Source of the DNA: Blastopirellula sp.
GTDB lineage: Bacteria > Planctomycetota > Planctomycetia > Pirellulales > Pirellulaceae
Direction of reading: 5' to 3'
Assembly: GCA_002733575.1 (NCBI GenBank)
Contig: NVWB01000151.1
Location: 21,317-85,316 of the forward strand
Length of the DNA: 64,000 nt
In this document: piece by piece, positions 17,033 through 26,517 of the stretch
How the letters are laid out: the number at the start of each line of letters is the position of its first letter
How positions within the stretch are numbered: position 1 is the stretch's first letter
Position numbers and translations under genes: made by a program
Notes under the pieces: model-generated
Database searches by the model: none
Seen by the model: only the letters and a program-made list of their open reading frames with translations
Told to the model about the DNA's origin: nothing

Positions 17033-19600
17033 TTACACTTCCAAAATGGAATCAACAATCAGATCATCGACTGCTAGTTCATCTTCAAATACGCTATCGA
17101 TTAAATCCGACGATAAATTCTCATCAACCACAAGCGGTGCGACCACTGGCTGGTTGATTGCAATCAACACGGTATCGCTATCACTTTTGGCACCGCCGAG
17201 TCCTTGGTTCCCGAGATCGTTCGAGACGATCGTCAGGGACACATTACCCACAAAGTCTGCGGCAGGATTGTAAATCATACCTTCTAGCAATTGGTTGATT
17301 TGATTAATGGTTCCCACCAGTTTATGCCGTGCATTGATAAATCCATCGCTCAAGGTCAAGCTGCCAGAGTCTACCATGATCGAAGTTTCGATAATCGCAT
17401 TGCCTGCATCAGGATCGCTCACTGAAATTGCGTTGGAGTTTGCAACCGAAAACTCAACCACAGAGTCTGAATCAACCTCTTGCTGGGCAGGCACTGCATT
17501 GATCGGTGGGGCATTCTGATCTTGCCCACTAGTAGGTGCGGTGATTGTAATCTCGATGTTCGCAGAAGACACGGCACCTTGTGTATCGGAGACTTCATAG
17601 CTGAACGAATCAACCGCAGATTGATCATCGACAAGCTCTGCATATTGGCCATTAGGGTCATACGTCAAGCTGCCATCGGCATTCATGCTTAACAGAGCCC
17701 CACTCGCCAGCTCAATCTCGTTGCCCATCGCTTCTGAATTCCCTTCGATTGAGACGACGGTGAGAGTATCTCCGTTGTCAATATCTTGGTCATTGTTGAT
17801 CACGCCATTGGGAGCAATTGTTAAGGCCGTGTTGGCGTCGGTGTTAAACGAATCGTCCGCAGCAACCGGTGCTTCATTCACCCCTTCAATAGTGATCTCA
17901 ACCGAAGTCGTTGAGGTTTCGCCATTGCTGTCTGCAACGGTATATTGAAATGAGTCGGTAGCAGATTGCCCTGCCGCTAATTCATCGAACTTGCCACTTG
18001 GATCATAACTAAAACTCCCATCAGCATTCAGTATCAGTTCTGCCCCAGAATCTAACACAACTGAAGTGCCTACCGCAGTCGCTTCACCATTGACTTCAGT
18101 CACCGTAAGCAAGTCGCCCTGGCTATGAGTATCATTCGTCAAGACACCAACTGGCGAGATTGATAATCGAGTATCTGCCGATGTTGCATACAAATCTTCA
18201 ACAGCGACAGGTGTACTGTCCACTTCGTTGACCGTGACCGTAAAAGTCTCGTTGGTCGCGTTCACTCCATCGCTTACCGTGACAGTCACTAATGCCTGAC
18301 CAGCTTGTCCTGCAATAGGAGTTGCTGTTACTGAACGGTCTTCGCCCGAACCGGTGATCACGATGTTTTCTAACGGAATCAATTCGGGGTTATCTGTTGC
18401 GGCTTGGACAAGTAAATTATCCGCAGAAGTTTCTGCATCACTTACCGTGAATGCCAGTGCAGACGCTTCGGCCCCTTCGTCCATGATTTGATCATTAATT
18501 TCACTGATCACTGGTGCTTCGTTGGGTGTAATCGATAATTCAAACGATTGGCTGTCGGCCAACCCGTATTGATCTAGCACAAGTAAGCGAACGACCACTG
18601 TTTCGGCCAGATGATCAATCTCCGGCGAGATCGTCAGTGTGGCAGATCGAGAATCTGGCTCTTGTGAAAGCGAAACATAACTGGGTGATTCAACATCGAG
18701 AAGAAATGCCAATGTTTGATCGAGATTGATATCAGTGGCCGGAACATCAATTTGAATTGATTCACCAGCGGTAACCGTTTGATTTTCGATCACGACCATA
18801 TCTGGAGAATAATTGATGGCAATCGTACTGGTTACAGCCAGGCTTTCGTGTTGACCATCGTTGACTGTGATTTCAATCACACGCGAAATCGGATCGGCTT
18901 CCGCATTGCTATTGGTGTAGGTCAGAGATTGAATCACACGTTCATAGTTTTCAACCGAATCTTGGCCTGTGAGTAGAATGCTATTTTCGACGAACTCAAC
19001 AGAAATAGCCGTATCCAAAGTGTCAATCGTTAGTTGGTCTGCTTCGCCGTCTAAACGATTGAGCATCTCAATTTTTGCTGAAACTAACGAATCGTTATTC
19101 ATATCGGTGATCGTAAGTTCATTGCTTACCGCCGCGACTGGCGAACGACCAACATGAAATACGGTGGAATAATCGGTGCCGTCGACTTCAGCACCGTTGA
19201 GGTCGATCTCTGGTCTTCCCAATTGCACATCAATAAATAAGTCTTCCACATCGGCCAGTTGCGGCTGTCCATTTTCTACCGCAATCACACGAATGCGATG
19301 CAGCCCTTCTTGTGCCTCCGAAGGTGTCCAAGAGAATGTTCCATCAAAAGTCATGAAAGCACCCTCGGGCGTTTCATCGGGATCAGGGTCGAGCTGCATC
19401 ATCAACTCACGGTCGCCAGGCTCGCCTTCGCTAAAACTTGCACCGGTGTCAAACAGATTAAATGTAATCGATTCACCGACAAACACAGATTGTGTTTCGA
19501 CTTCGGATAAATCCAAATCAAGCGGCGTTGCTGTCATTACGCGACGCTCTTCAAGTTGTTCAGGCATGGAAGGTCGAAAATTGGATCGGTTAGAACGCAT
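17033..19600 (-). CDS. Large exported surface protein with cadherin-like and VCBS repeats
   Basis: 855 residues. The N-terminus MRSNRSNFRPSMPEQLEERRVMTA carries the planctomycete LEERR-type (LEPR-XLL) leader motif seen on many exported giant proteins. Then come a putative-Ig-like unit (about 35-125), several cadherin-like/Ig-like repeats with VNEAPV-type joins, and two tandem VCBS-like repeats (about 470-690) with NADGSFSYDPSGKF and NADGSLTYDPNGQY. The C-terminus is acidic (ENLSSDLIDSVFEDELAVDDL). Such proteins are surface or matrix adhesins that bind calcium. The start is ATG 19600, after GGAGAGAG. It is shorter than usual for this class, and no sorting tail was recognised. Confidence 0.88.
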   Translation of the reverse strand: MRSNRSNFRPSMPEQLEERRVMTATPLDLDLSEVETQSVFVGESITFNLFDTGASFSEGEPGDRELMMQLDPDPDETPEGAFMTFDGTFSWTPSEAQEGLHRIRVIAVENGQPQLADVEDLFIDVQLGRPEIDLNGAEVDGTDYSTVFHVGRSPVAAVSNELTITDMNNDSLVSAKIEMLNRLDGEADQLTIDTLDTAISVEFVENSILLTGQDSVENYERVIQSLTYTNSNAEADPISRVIEITVNDGQHESLAVTSTIAINYSPDMVVIENQTVTAGESIQIDVPATDINLDQTLAFLLDVESPSYVSLSQEPDSRSATLTISPEIDHLAETVVVRLLVLDQYGLADSQSFELSITPNEAPVISEINDQIMDEGAEASALAFTVSDAETSADNLLVQAATDNPELIPLENIVITGSGEDRSVTATPIAGQAGQALVTVTVSDGVNATNETFTVTVNEVDSTPVAVEDLYATSADTRLSISPVGVLTNDTHSQGDLLTVTEVNGEATAVGTSVVLDSGAELILNADGSFSYDPSGKFDELAAGQSATDSFQYTVADSNGETSTTSVEITIEGVNEAPVAADDSFNTDANTALTIAPNGVINNDQDIDNGDTLTVVSIEGNSEAMGNEIELASGALLSMNADGSLTYDPNGQYAELVDDQSAVDSFSYEVSDTQGAVSSANIEITITAPTSGQDQNAPPINAVPAQQEVDSDSVVEFSVANSNAISVSDPDAGNAIIETSIMVDSGSLTLSDGFINARHKLVGTINQINQLLEGMIYNPAADFVGNVSLTIVSNDLGNQGLGGAKSDSDTVLIAINQPVVAPLVVDENLSSDLIDSVFEDELAVDDLIVDSILEV

Positions 19601-20037
19601 TGGAACTCTCTCCAAAAAGAATTAGGAATTGGCCTCGAAACCATTCGCAGGCACATCGGCCAGCATTGTTACGCGAAACCTAATTCGAGCTAGACTTTTT
19701 GTAGAGATTACAAAATATGATTCAGACAATCACCGCAGTGACAGCGTGGTGTAGCAACAAAACACAGTCCGAATTGTTCAAAACTGCAACAGGTAGATTC
19801 GCAGATCAACATGCGTTGATGATTTTAAAACGGATAGAAAATCATCGTTGAGATAGAGTACGACAAGAGTTACAGCAAATGGGTCACTGTTCAGACTTTG
19901 CCAAGCATCAACAGAGCAACCTATTCAAATATGACGATCTATTGATAGACAATCGTGTGCTATAATATCACCGCTAGTAGAGAGACACGCTGAATGATTG
20001 ATCAATGGGTGTGGATTAGCTGATCATAAAATCTGAT
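19601..20037. other. Upstream region of surface protein gene
   Basis: 437 bases, no gene seen. A 9-base inverted repeat (GATGATTTT at 19818 and AAAATCATC at 19838) lies about 220 bases ahead of the surface protein start and may be an operator. The terminator of the DUF1559 gene is at the far end. Confidence 0.45.
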
Positions 20038-20040
20038 CAT

Positions 20041-20079
20041 AAAAAAAGACCACTTTCTGCGAATAGCAAAAAGTGGTCT
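20041..20079 (-). terminator. Terminator of the DUF1559 gene
   Basis: On the - strand AGACCACTTTTTGC pairs with GCAGAAAGTGGTCT and is followed by TTTTTTT, about 35 bases after the stop at 20112. Confidence 0.88.
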
Positions 20080-20111
20080 CGAAGTTTTCAGATTAGATTA
20101 AGCGTTAAACC

Positions 20112-21110
20112 CTACGGTTTTTCAACAACTTCATCACCTTCACGAGTTGCTAAAGCACGGTAGGTATTGATATCAACAACATCAGGAATGAACGCAACTG
20201 AACCATCGGCATAGGCAAATTGAGCACCGCCTGGATGATTACTATGGAAACTATAATTCCGTCCCCAATCGCCTCGGCCCCAAATCTTGCCATTGGGTTG
20301 TTTGTAATTAAGTGGAATAGCACATGTACCAGTGGTATGATTGTAGTGACACCAACTTCCCGTATGGTTAGCGAAGGTATTTGAAGATTCTCCAAATAGG
20401 AAAGTGTTACTTGTGCCATCGGTGATATTCGAAAACTTGATTAATTGAGCACTCCCATGTGGTATTTCGGTCCAGGGAATTGGTGAGCTGTTCCAAGGTT
20501 TGCGCACCATAAGGCGATCAAAACAACCATTGCCTCTATCTAGACCATGGCCTGATCCTCCAGGTTGGCTAACTCTGTGATCTCTCCATTGCCAATTTGA
20601 TCCAGAAACTCCTTTATAGCTTGTGCAAAAAGAACCTCCGTTAGAGCCGAACCCACCATTTGCAGACGGAGCAAGTTCTTTCACATTATCACTAGGACAA
20701 CGTATGCCATCGAATGTCTGTTGTCGAACTCGTTTGCCGCCAACCAAAAGGTCTTTCATTGCCAAAGCATCTAAGCCTTCTCCTGGCTTGATTTGGTCAT
20801 GCAGATTATTTTCCTCAATAAAAGGGAGAACAAATGCAATCCAACTATAGCCTTTACTACTGTCATTATAATGTCCATCGTGAACATTAAACGGGAAGGT
20901 GCCATGCGTATCATGGTGATTGTGAGATGCCAAAGCAAGTTGCTTTAGCTGATTCGTACACGAGATACGTCGTGCTGCTTCACGTGCTTGCTGGACCGCT
21001 GGCAAGAGTAAAGCAATTAAAATTCCGATGATCGCAATCACGACCAATAATTCGACGAGCGTAAAACCGCCTCGCCTGGGCTTAAAACCCAATGATGAAT
21101 AAGAACGCAT
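20112..21110 (-). CDS. DUF1559 protein with type IV pilin-like N-terminus
   Basis: 332 residues. The N-terminus [20 protein letters not shown] is a prepilin signal: cleavage would fall between Gly15 and Phe16, with Glu at position 5 of the mature protein. It continues [20 protein letters not shown], the DUF1559 hallmark, and ends with [16 protein letters not shown], the H-x9-DG motif. These pseudopilin-like proteins exist in dozens of copies in planctomycetes, and their function is unsettled. The start is ATG 21110, with GGAG 10 bases upstream. The two lipoprotein genes upstream are likely in one operon with it (56 bases between). Confidence 0.95.
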   Translation of the reverse strand: MRSYSSLGFKPRRGGFTLVELLVVIAIIGILIALLLPAVQQAREAARRISCTNQLKQLALASHNHHDTHGTFPFNVHDGHYNDSSKGYSWIAFVLPFIEENNLHDQIKPGEGLDALAMKDLLVGGKRVRQQTFDGIRCPSDNVKELAPSANGGFGSNGGSFCTSYKGVSGSNWQWRDHRVSQPGGSGHGLDRGNGCFDRLMVRKPWNSSPIPWTEIPHGSAQLIKFSNITDGTSNTFLFGESSNTFANHTGSWCHYNHTTGTCAIPLNYKQPNGKIWGRGDWGRNYSFHSNHPGGAQFAYADGSVAFIPDVVDINTYRALATREGDEVVEKP

Positions 21111-21165
21111 AATATAGTACTCCAAAAATAGAAATGAGAAAAGTGAATAGATAAAAATAGAATAG

Positions 21166-21606
21166 TTAGTTTGCTTCAACCCCGTCTTTAGGCTCTAGCA
21201 CAATGTTAAAGTCTCCCCCCTCTTTGACCTCAATACTAAGTGGTGTCGTTTCAGGAGAGGTGTATTCAGCACGAACCTTTGAAGGTGTTGGATCGTATGG
21301 ATCGGCACCTGGCACTGCGGGCGCTTCGATATTAACGATTACCTTGTACCAACCTGGGATCGCTCCCTCTTTGGCAGTTGTGTACAGAATATATTTGCCA
21401 TCTGGCTCTATCAAAGCTGTTGCTGTGATCTGACCAGGAATGCCTTTTTCAGCATCCGGTTCAAATGCGACCATTCCATCAGTGGCAATCGCGTCTCCAT
21501 TGGTGACCGTGCCAGTGACAGGGATGAGTGTAGGGGCCCCATAACCACAACCGACAAAAGCGATTAATGATAGTAATGAACCGAACTGAAGAACCCTACG
21601 AAGCAT
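21166..21606 (-). CDS. Small lipoprotein, paralogue 2, transthyretin-like
   Basis: 146 residues. Lipobox FVGC with Cys20, then [20 protein letters not shown], the strand pattern of a carboxypeptidase-regulatory/transthyretin-like beta sandwich that commonly accompanies DUF1559 genes in planctomycetes. The C-terminus [17 protein letters not shown] closes the fold. It is a near duplicate of the gene just upstream, about 60% identical by eye, and 38 bases separate them. Probably an outer- or inner-membrane-anchored periplasmic protein acting with the DUF1559 protein; this is inferred from the repeated pairing. Confidence 0.88.
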   Translation of the reverse strand: MLRRVLQFGSLLSLIAFVGCGYGAPTLIPVTGTVTNGDAIATDGMVAFEPDAEKGIPGQITATALIEPDGKYILYTTAKEGAIPGWYKVIVNIEAPAVPGADPYDPTPSKVRAEYTSPETTPLSIEVKEGGDFNIVLEPKDGVEAN

Positions 21607-21644
21607 AAGTATGGATGATCCTAAAAAGGTAGAAGGGAAAATTG

Positions 21645-22070
21645 TTATTTTGCTTCTAGTGTGATGTTAAAATCACCACCTGCTTTGACTTCAATACTCA
21701 GAGGTGTTTTTTCTAGTGAGGTGTATTCAGCACGAACTGCTGAGGGAATTTCAGCGTATTCATCAGCACCTTCAGCAGCAGTACCCTCGATATTAACCGT
21801 TACCTTGTACCATCCAGGCACTGCTCCCTCTTTGGCAGTTGTGTACAAGATATACTTGCCATCGGATTCGATCAGCCCTGATGCCGTTGATTGGCCATCG
21901 GTAGTGCCTTTTGCGGTATCGGGTTCAAAAGTGACAGTTCCACTAGTGGCAAGAGCATCACCATTGGTAACTGTGCCAGAGACAGGAGTGAGTGAAGGGC
22001 CACCGCCATCACAACCAACCAACGCGATTAATGAAAGCAATGAACCGATCTGAAAGACTCTAAGAAGCAT
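21645..22070 (-). CDS. Small lipoprotein, paralogue 1, transthyretin-like
   Basis: 141 residues with lipobox LVGC (Cys20) and the same fold pattern as its neighbour ([51 protein letters not shown]). It is the first gene of a three-gene - strand set (two lipoproteins, DUF1559). The block [13 protein letters not shown] is identical in both paralogues, which indicates a recent tandem duplication or gene conversion. Confidence 0.88.
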   Translation of the reverse strand: MLLRVFQIGSLLSLIALVGCDGGGPSLTPVSGTVTNGDALATSGTVTFEPDTAKGTTDGQSTASGLIESDGKYILYTTAKEGAVPGWYKVTVNIEGTAAEGADEYAEIPSAVRAEYTSLEKTPLSIEVKAGGDFNITLEAK

Positions 22071-22543
22071 GATTAGATTTTCCTGATATGTTTTTATGAA
22101 AAAAAAGTCTTTACTGTAATTTCAACCCAGAGGATCTTTTACAGAAAAGGATAAATAAGAGCATGAAGACTAAACGTCAAAAGAAAAGGGCAATGCGTGG
22201 AAAAGAGCAGTGAGATCAAATTGGTATTGGTAAACCAAGGAATTACATCACCGGTCCTTCAACTTATCAAAGAAGAAGGTAGCTTCACGCTATGAAAGCA
22301 GAGCAGGTATAGTGAAAAGTACTTAATTAGTGTAGGAAATTAAGTGAAAGTAGAACTTCATTATAGTGAACTTAATGGCGAACAAAAGGGCATATTGGAA
22401 ATTGGAGGAAAAAAATAAAAAAAAACGGATTTCAGATGTGCAATGAGCCACCCATAATAGGAGTGTTTGCATCTCAGAACTTAAAACATCACAATAGCAG
22501 TATCTCGATTAGCCCATAGTCCAAACCCACCAAGGAATCCAAA
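22071..22543. other. Intergenic region, nothing recognised
   Basis: 473 bases between divergent genes, A-rich on the + strand, with an A9 run near 22426. No credible frame, hairpin terminator or repeat copy was seen. Promoters for both sides must lie here. Confidence 0.5.
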
Positions 22544-23179
22544 ATGAATCAGTCCACAATGACCCGATGCTTCTTACTCTTAGGCGTCCTCATTTCCAGT
22601 AGCCTTTTTGCAGAAGACAAAGATGGTTTCGTACAAATGTTCAACGGCAAAGACCTCACTGGTTGGAAGACCAACGGCAATTGGGTGATTGAAGAGGGAA
22701 ATGTGCTTACCTTAAAACCGCGTGAAGGAGAGTCTGGCTGGCAGCGGTACGACGATTACATTGCCACCGATCGGAAGTACGGGAACTTCATTTTAGACCT
22801 TGAGTTTAAATTCAACGCCACCGGGAACTCAGGCGTTTTCATGCGAGTAGGTGACTTAAAGAACCATGTCACCAGCGGTTTTGAAATTCAGATTTTGGAC
22901 ACCCATGGGAAGAAGAAATTCGGCGCCCATGATTGTGGCGGATTAATCGGCACATCGGCCCCAGCGAAGATGGTTGTTAAACCAGCCGGAGAATGGAATC
23001 GGTACACGATCACGCTGAAAGGCAGTCATCTCAAAGTAATTCAAAACGGAGTACCAATTCAAGACCTCGACTTGAGCGAAACGAAACTGAGTGACCGCCC
23101 AGCCAAAGGGTATATTAGCTTCCAAGACGAAGCCAAACGCATTTGGTATCGCAATGTACGAATTAAAGAATTGAAGTAA
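22544..23179 (+). CDS. DUF1080 (3-keto-disaccharide hydrolase family) secreted protein
   Basis: 211 residues with signal peptide ending near LISSSLFA. The typical opening FVQMFNGKDLTGWKTNGNW, then GNSGVFMRVG, FEIQILDTHG and the closing ISFQDEAKRIWYRNVRIKEL mark the DUF1080 jelly-roll domain. Family members act as glycoside hydrolases on 3-keto sugars or as glycan-binding domains. It is a stand-alone gene followed by a hairpin, upstream of a PSCyt1/DUF1501 pair, a common neighbourhood for sugar catabolism. Confidence 0.93.
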   Translation: MNQSTMTRCFLLLGVLISSSLFAEDKDGFVQMFNGKDLTGWKTNGNWVIEEGNVLTLKPREGESGWQRYDDYIATDRKYGNFILDLEFKFNATGNSGVFMRVGDLKNHVTSGFEIQILDTHGKKKFGAHDCGGLIGTSAPAKMVVKPAGEWNRYTITLKGSHLKVIQNGVPIQDLDLSETKLSDRPAKGYISFQDEAKRIWYRNVRIKELK

Positions 23180-23188
23180 GACCGGTCA

Positions 23189-23212
23189 GCCACTCCAGGT
23201 GCCTGGAGTGGC
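23189..23212 (+). terminator. Hairpin after DUF1080 gene
   Basis: GCCACTCCAG and CTGGAGTGGC are perfect 10-base arms around a 4-base loop, 9 bases after the stop. There is no T-run, so it may be a 3' stabiliser rather than a terminator. Confidence 0.65.
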
Positions 23213-23379
23213 CATTCTTAGTGGGTTATTAGCATGAATGCGTTCAATTGTGCGACTATTGATCTCAATTTCTATTTTCAGGCAGTTGTGCTATAATAAA
23301 TAGTCCCGCTTTGCATGTTGGAACAGACAACCATCCCCTGGTTTTGTCAGGCTTAAAACTTACCTCTCTAGAGAGTCTT

Positions 23380-26300
23380 ATGATGATGAGCAAACAGCTC
23401 GCTTCTACCCTTTTCGGCTTGGCTATTGTATTCACGATTTCCAGCAGCCAAGCAGTTGATGCGGCAAAACCTAACCAGAGTAAAGCGGTCGATTTTGCTC
23501 GCGAGGTTTTCCCAATTTTTCAACGTTCTTGTATTGAGTGCCATGGCGCTGAAAAGCAGGAAAGTGATCTGAGATTGGATGAGAGAGAGAATTTACTTGA
23601 TTCTGGGATGATCGAAATTGGCAATTCGGATGAGAGTGAACTAATACATAGAATCTTGCTGCCACGCGGTCACGACGATGTCATGCCTTCTCTAGGTGAA
23701 CCTCTATCAAAGAGACAGGTCTCGATCATAAGACGCTGGATTCAACAAGGGGCAAACTGGCCACAAGACTTCAAACCAGCAGGACATTGGGCATACCTGT
23801 CTCCCAAGAAATTAGAACTTCCTGAGGTTGAGAATGCAGACTGGGCCAAGTCACCGATTGATGCTTTTGTGTTACAGCGTGCGGAAGAAGAAGGGCTTTC
23901 TATTTCGCCAAAAGCTAGGCCAGAGAAATTAATTCGCCGCGCCTATTTTGATTTGATCGGCCTGCCGCCAACACCGGAGGTAGTCAATGCCTTTGTTGCT
24001 AACCCTACCGAAAAGCACTTTGAACAAATTGTTGATGAGCTACTCAAGCGTCCACAATTTGGTGAGCGTTGGGCCAGACCGTGGCTAGACTTGGCACGCT
24101 ATGCTGATTCGCACGGGTTTCAGCGTGACAACTTGCGTGACATTTGGGCCTATCGAGATTGGGTGATTAAGGCGCTTAACGATGACATGCCGTTTGATCA
24201 ATTTACGATTGAGCAAATCGCTGGCGACTTACTTCCCAATGCAACCGAATCGCAGAAAATTGCCACCGGTTTTCACCGCTGTACACCGACCAATGTTGAA
24301 GCCGGATCGTTGCCCGAAGAGACCCGCATCGAACAGGTGATTGACCGGGTGAACACCACGGGCGCCGTTTGGTTAGGGACAACTCTCGAATGTTGTCAGT
24401 GCCATGATCATAAGTATGATCCGTTCAGTCAGAAAGATTACTATCAACTGCTGGCCTATTTCAACAATACCGAAATGGAAGCAGACCGAGTGTCGAAATC
24501 TCCGAGCTCGATTAAGTTCAAAGGACCGTCGATGTCGCTCGTCAATAAAGAGCGAGATTCAAAGCGGGTCGAACTACAAAAACAAATAGCGGTTGTGAAA
24601 AAACAACAGGCTGAGCGAAGTAAAGAACTAGATGCAACGCTTGAAGAATGGGTTGCCAGCATTTTCCAAACTCTTGAAGAATCACCGCAAACGCATACTC
24701 TTGCTGTAGATCAGTTTCTTTCCGAAGGAACGACAGATTCTTATAAAGTTCTTGAAGATGGCTCCATCTTGTTAGTAGGTGGCGATCCGCCTACGAACGA
24801 CCACTATCAGGCAAGTTTTCGTACCGAAGTTCCCGAGATTCGAGCATTCAGACTTGATGCCTTGCAGCACGATTCTCTTCCAGGAAAAGGACCAGGTCGA
24901 GGTGATCCTGTTCGGCGGAATTTTGTGCTGAATAAGTTCTCCGTTGAACTCCGTGAGATTGATGCAGATGAGAATGGCAAACGTAAGACAAAGCAGCTGG
25001 CCTTCTCGTCAGCCAAAGCCAGTTTTTCACAAACTGGTTGGGATGTTGCCGGAGCGTTAGATGACACACCAAAATCAGGTTGGGCTATTGCACCAAAATT
25101 CAATGAATCGCATTGGGCCGTGTTCATTTTAGACGAACCGCTGAATGTTCCAGAAAACATGGAAATCGTGGTATCGCTTGCCCATGAATATGGTGGAGCA
25201 AGAGCGATAGGTAATCTGAAAATATCAGCGATTACTGGTAATTACGATGCGGATTCGATACCTGGCGATATTGTTAAAGCGGCCAAAAAGCCAACCGAGA
25301 AATGGTCAAAGCAAGATCGCAAGAAATTGCTCGATTATTGTGTCGCTCAAGATAAAGTGACAAAAAAACTAAAACAAGATTCCACAAAGGTTCAGAAGCA
25401 GATCACACAACTGGCTCCAGATACCACACTCGTGATGATCGAATTAGATGAAGCACGCAAGTCCACGATATTTGAACGGGGTGATTACCGGAATCCTGGC
25501 GAAGGTGTTTTGCCAGGCACGCCGGCCGCACTGCATGATTTGCCGAAGGGACCGTCCAATAGATTGGCGTTAGCAAAATGGTTAGTTGCTCAAGAGAATC
25601 CGCTGGTAGCACGAGTCACTGTCAACCGCTGGTGGGCCGAGCTTTTTGGCAGAGGGATCGTGCCAACGCAAGAAGATTTTGGCATCAAAGGTGATTCGCC
25701 CACGCATCCAGAACTTTTAGATTGGTTAGCAGTCGAGTTCATGGAAAATGGTTGGTCGATGAAAAAACTGTTGAAGACCATCGTGCTTTCAAACACGTAC
25801 CAACAGTCGTCGAACATCACTCCAGAGGCGGCTAAAAAAGACAATATAAATCAATGGCTGACCCACGGGCCTCGCTTCCGAATGGATGCCGAGATGATTC
25901 GTGACAACGCTTTGTCCGTTTCAGGCCTACTTAGCTTGAAGCAGTTTGGTCCATCGATTTACCCGTACCAACCAGATGGTTTATGGAAAAAGGTAGGTGG
26001 TGATTCATATAACTACAAAGTCAGCCCCGGTTCTGAACAATATAGGCGAGGTCTTTATGTGATTCTAAAACGTGGCTCACCCTATCCCAGCTTTAGTAAC
26101 TTTGACGCAACGGCCCGGCTCGCGTGTACTGTCAGCCGTTCTCGAACCAACACGCCGCTTCAAGCTTTGACTTTACTGAATGACCCCGTCTATGTCGAAG
26201 CGGCGAAAGCACTGGCAAAGCGTGTGATTGTTGACCGTGGCAAAGAGCCCTTGGAAACACAATTAGATTATGCGTTTCAACTTTGCACCGCTCGCAAACC

Positions 26301-26463
26301 AACTGATAGCGAACGCAATGCGATTCAGCATCTTTATCAACAGCAATTAAGTAGTTATAAAAAAACAAACTCAGACAAACAGGCTCCAGCTGCCGAGATG
26401 AATGCTTGGACAAGCGTTGCTACGGTACTGTTGAATTTGCATGAAACAATTACTAAAGACTAA
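23380..26463 (+). CDS. PSCyt1/DUF1549/DUF1553 cytochrome-type protein
   Basis: About 1027 residues, exported (signal MSKQLASTLFGLAIVFTI...). Domains: planctomycete cytochrome c domain with CIECH (about 50), DUF1549 with RRAYFDLIGLPPTPEVV and CCQCHDHKYDPFSQ, a middle region of about 340 residues including a coiled stretch, then DUF1553 with LAKWLVAQENPLVARVTVNR and the end SRSRTNTPLQALTLLND. Two CxxCH motifs allow covalent haem. The family is probably an oxidoreductase module for sugar acids, but the reaction is not established. I start at ATG 23380, where GAGAG lies upstream; the frame is open to 23311. The DUF1501 partner follows after 54 bases. Confidence 0.92.
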   Translation: MMMSKQLASTLFGLAIVFTISSSQAVDAAKPNQSKAVDFAREVFPIFQRSCIECHGAEKQESDLRLDERENLLDSGMIEIGNSDESELIHRILLPRGHDDVMPSLGEPLSKRQVSIIRRWIQQGANWPQDFKPAGHWAYLSPKKLELPEVENADWAKSPIDAFVLQRAEEEGLSISPKARPEKLIRRAYFDLIGLPPTPEVVNAFVANPTEKHFEQIVDELLKRPQFGERWARPWLDLARYADSHGFQRDNLRDIWAYRDWVIKALNDDMPFDQFTIEQIAGDLLPNATESQKIATGFHRCTPTNVEAGSLPEETRIEQVIDRVNTTGAVWLGTTLECCQCHDHKYDPFSQKDYYQLLAYFNNTEMEADRVSKSPSSIKFKGPSMSLVNKERDSKRVELQKQIAVVKKQQAERSKELDATLEEWVASIFQTLEESPQTHTLAVDQFLSEGTTDSYKVLEDGSILLVGGDPPTNDHYQASFRTEVPEIRAFRLDALQHDSLPGKGPGRGDPVRRNFVLNKFSVELREIDADENGKRKTKQLAFSSAKASFSQTGWDVAGALDDTPKSGWAIAPKFNESHWAVFILDEPLNVPENMEIVVSLAHEYGGARAIGNLKISAITGNYDADSIPGDIVKAAKKPTEKWSKQDRKKLLDYCVAQDKVTKKLKQDSTKVQKQITQLAPDTTLVMIELDEARKSTIFERGDYRNPGEGVLPGTPAALHDLPKGPSNRLALAKWLVAQENPLVARVTVNRWWAELFGRGIVPTQEDFGIKGDSPTHPELLDWLAVEFMENGWSMKKLLKTIVLSNTYQQSSNITPEAAKKDNINQWLTHGPRFRMDAEMIRDNALSVSGLLSLKQFGPSIYPYQPDGLWKKVGGDSYNYKVSPGSEQYRRGLYVILKRGSPYPSFSNFDATARLACTVSRSRTNTPLQALTLLNDPVYVEAAKALAKRVIVDRGKEPLETQLDYAFQLCTARKPTDSERNAIQHLYQQQLSSYKKTNSDKQAPAAEMNAWTSVATVLLNLHETITKD

Positions 26464-26517
26464 TTCGACCCCTGATATTTAGTAAAAGCAGTTCTGCTTA
26501 CAACTGGAATTTAAGTC

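Noticed and set aside
19176..19625. 149-codon + strand frame
   Set aside because: Antisense shadow of the VCBS surface protein.
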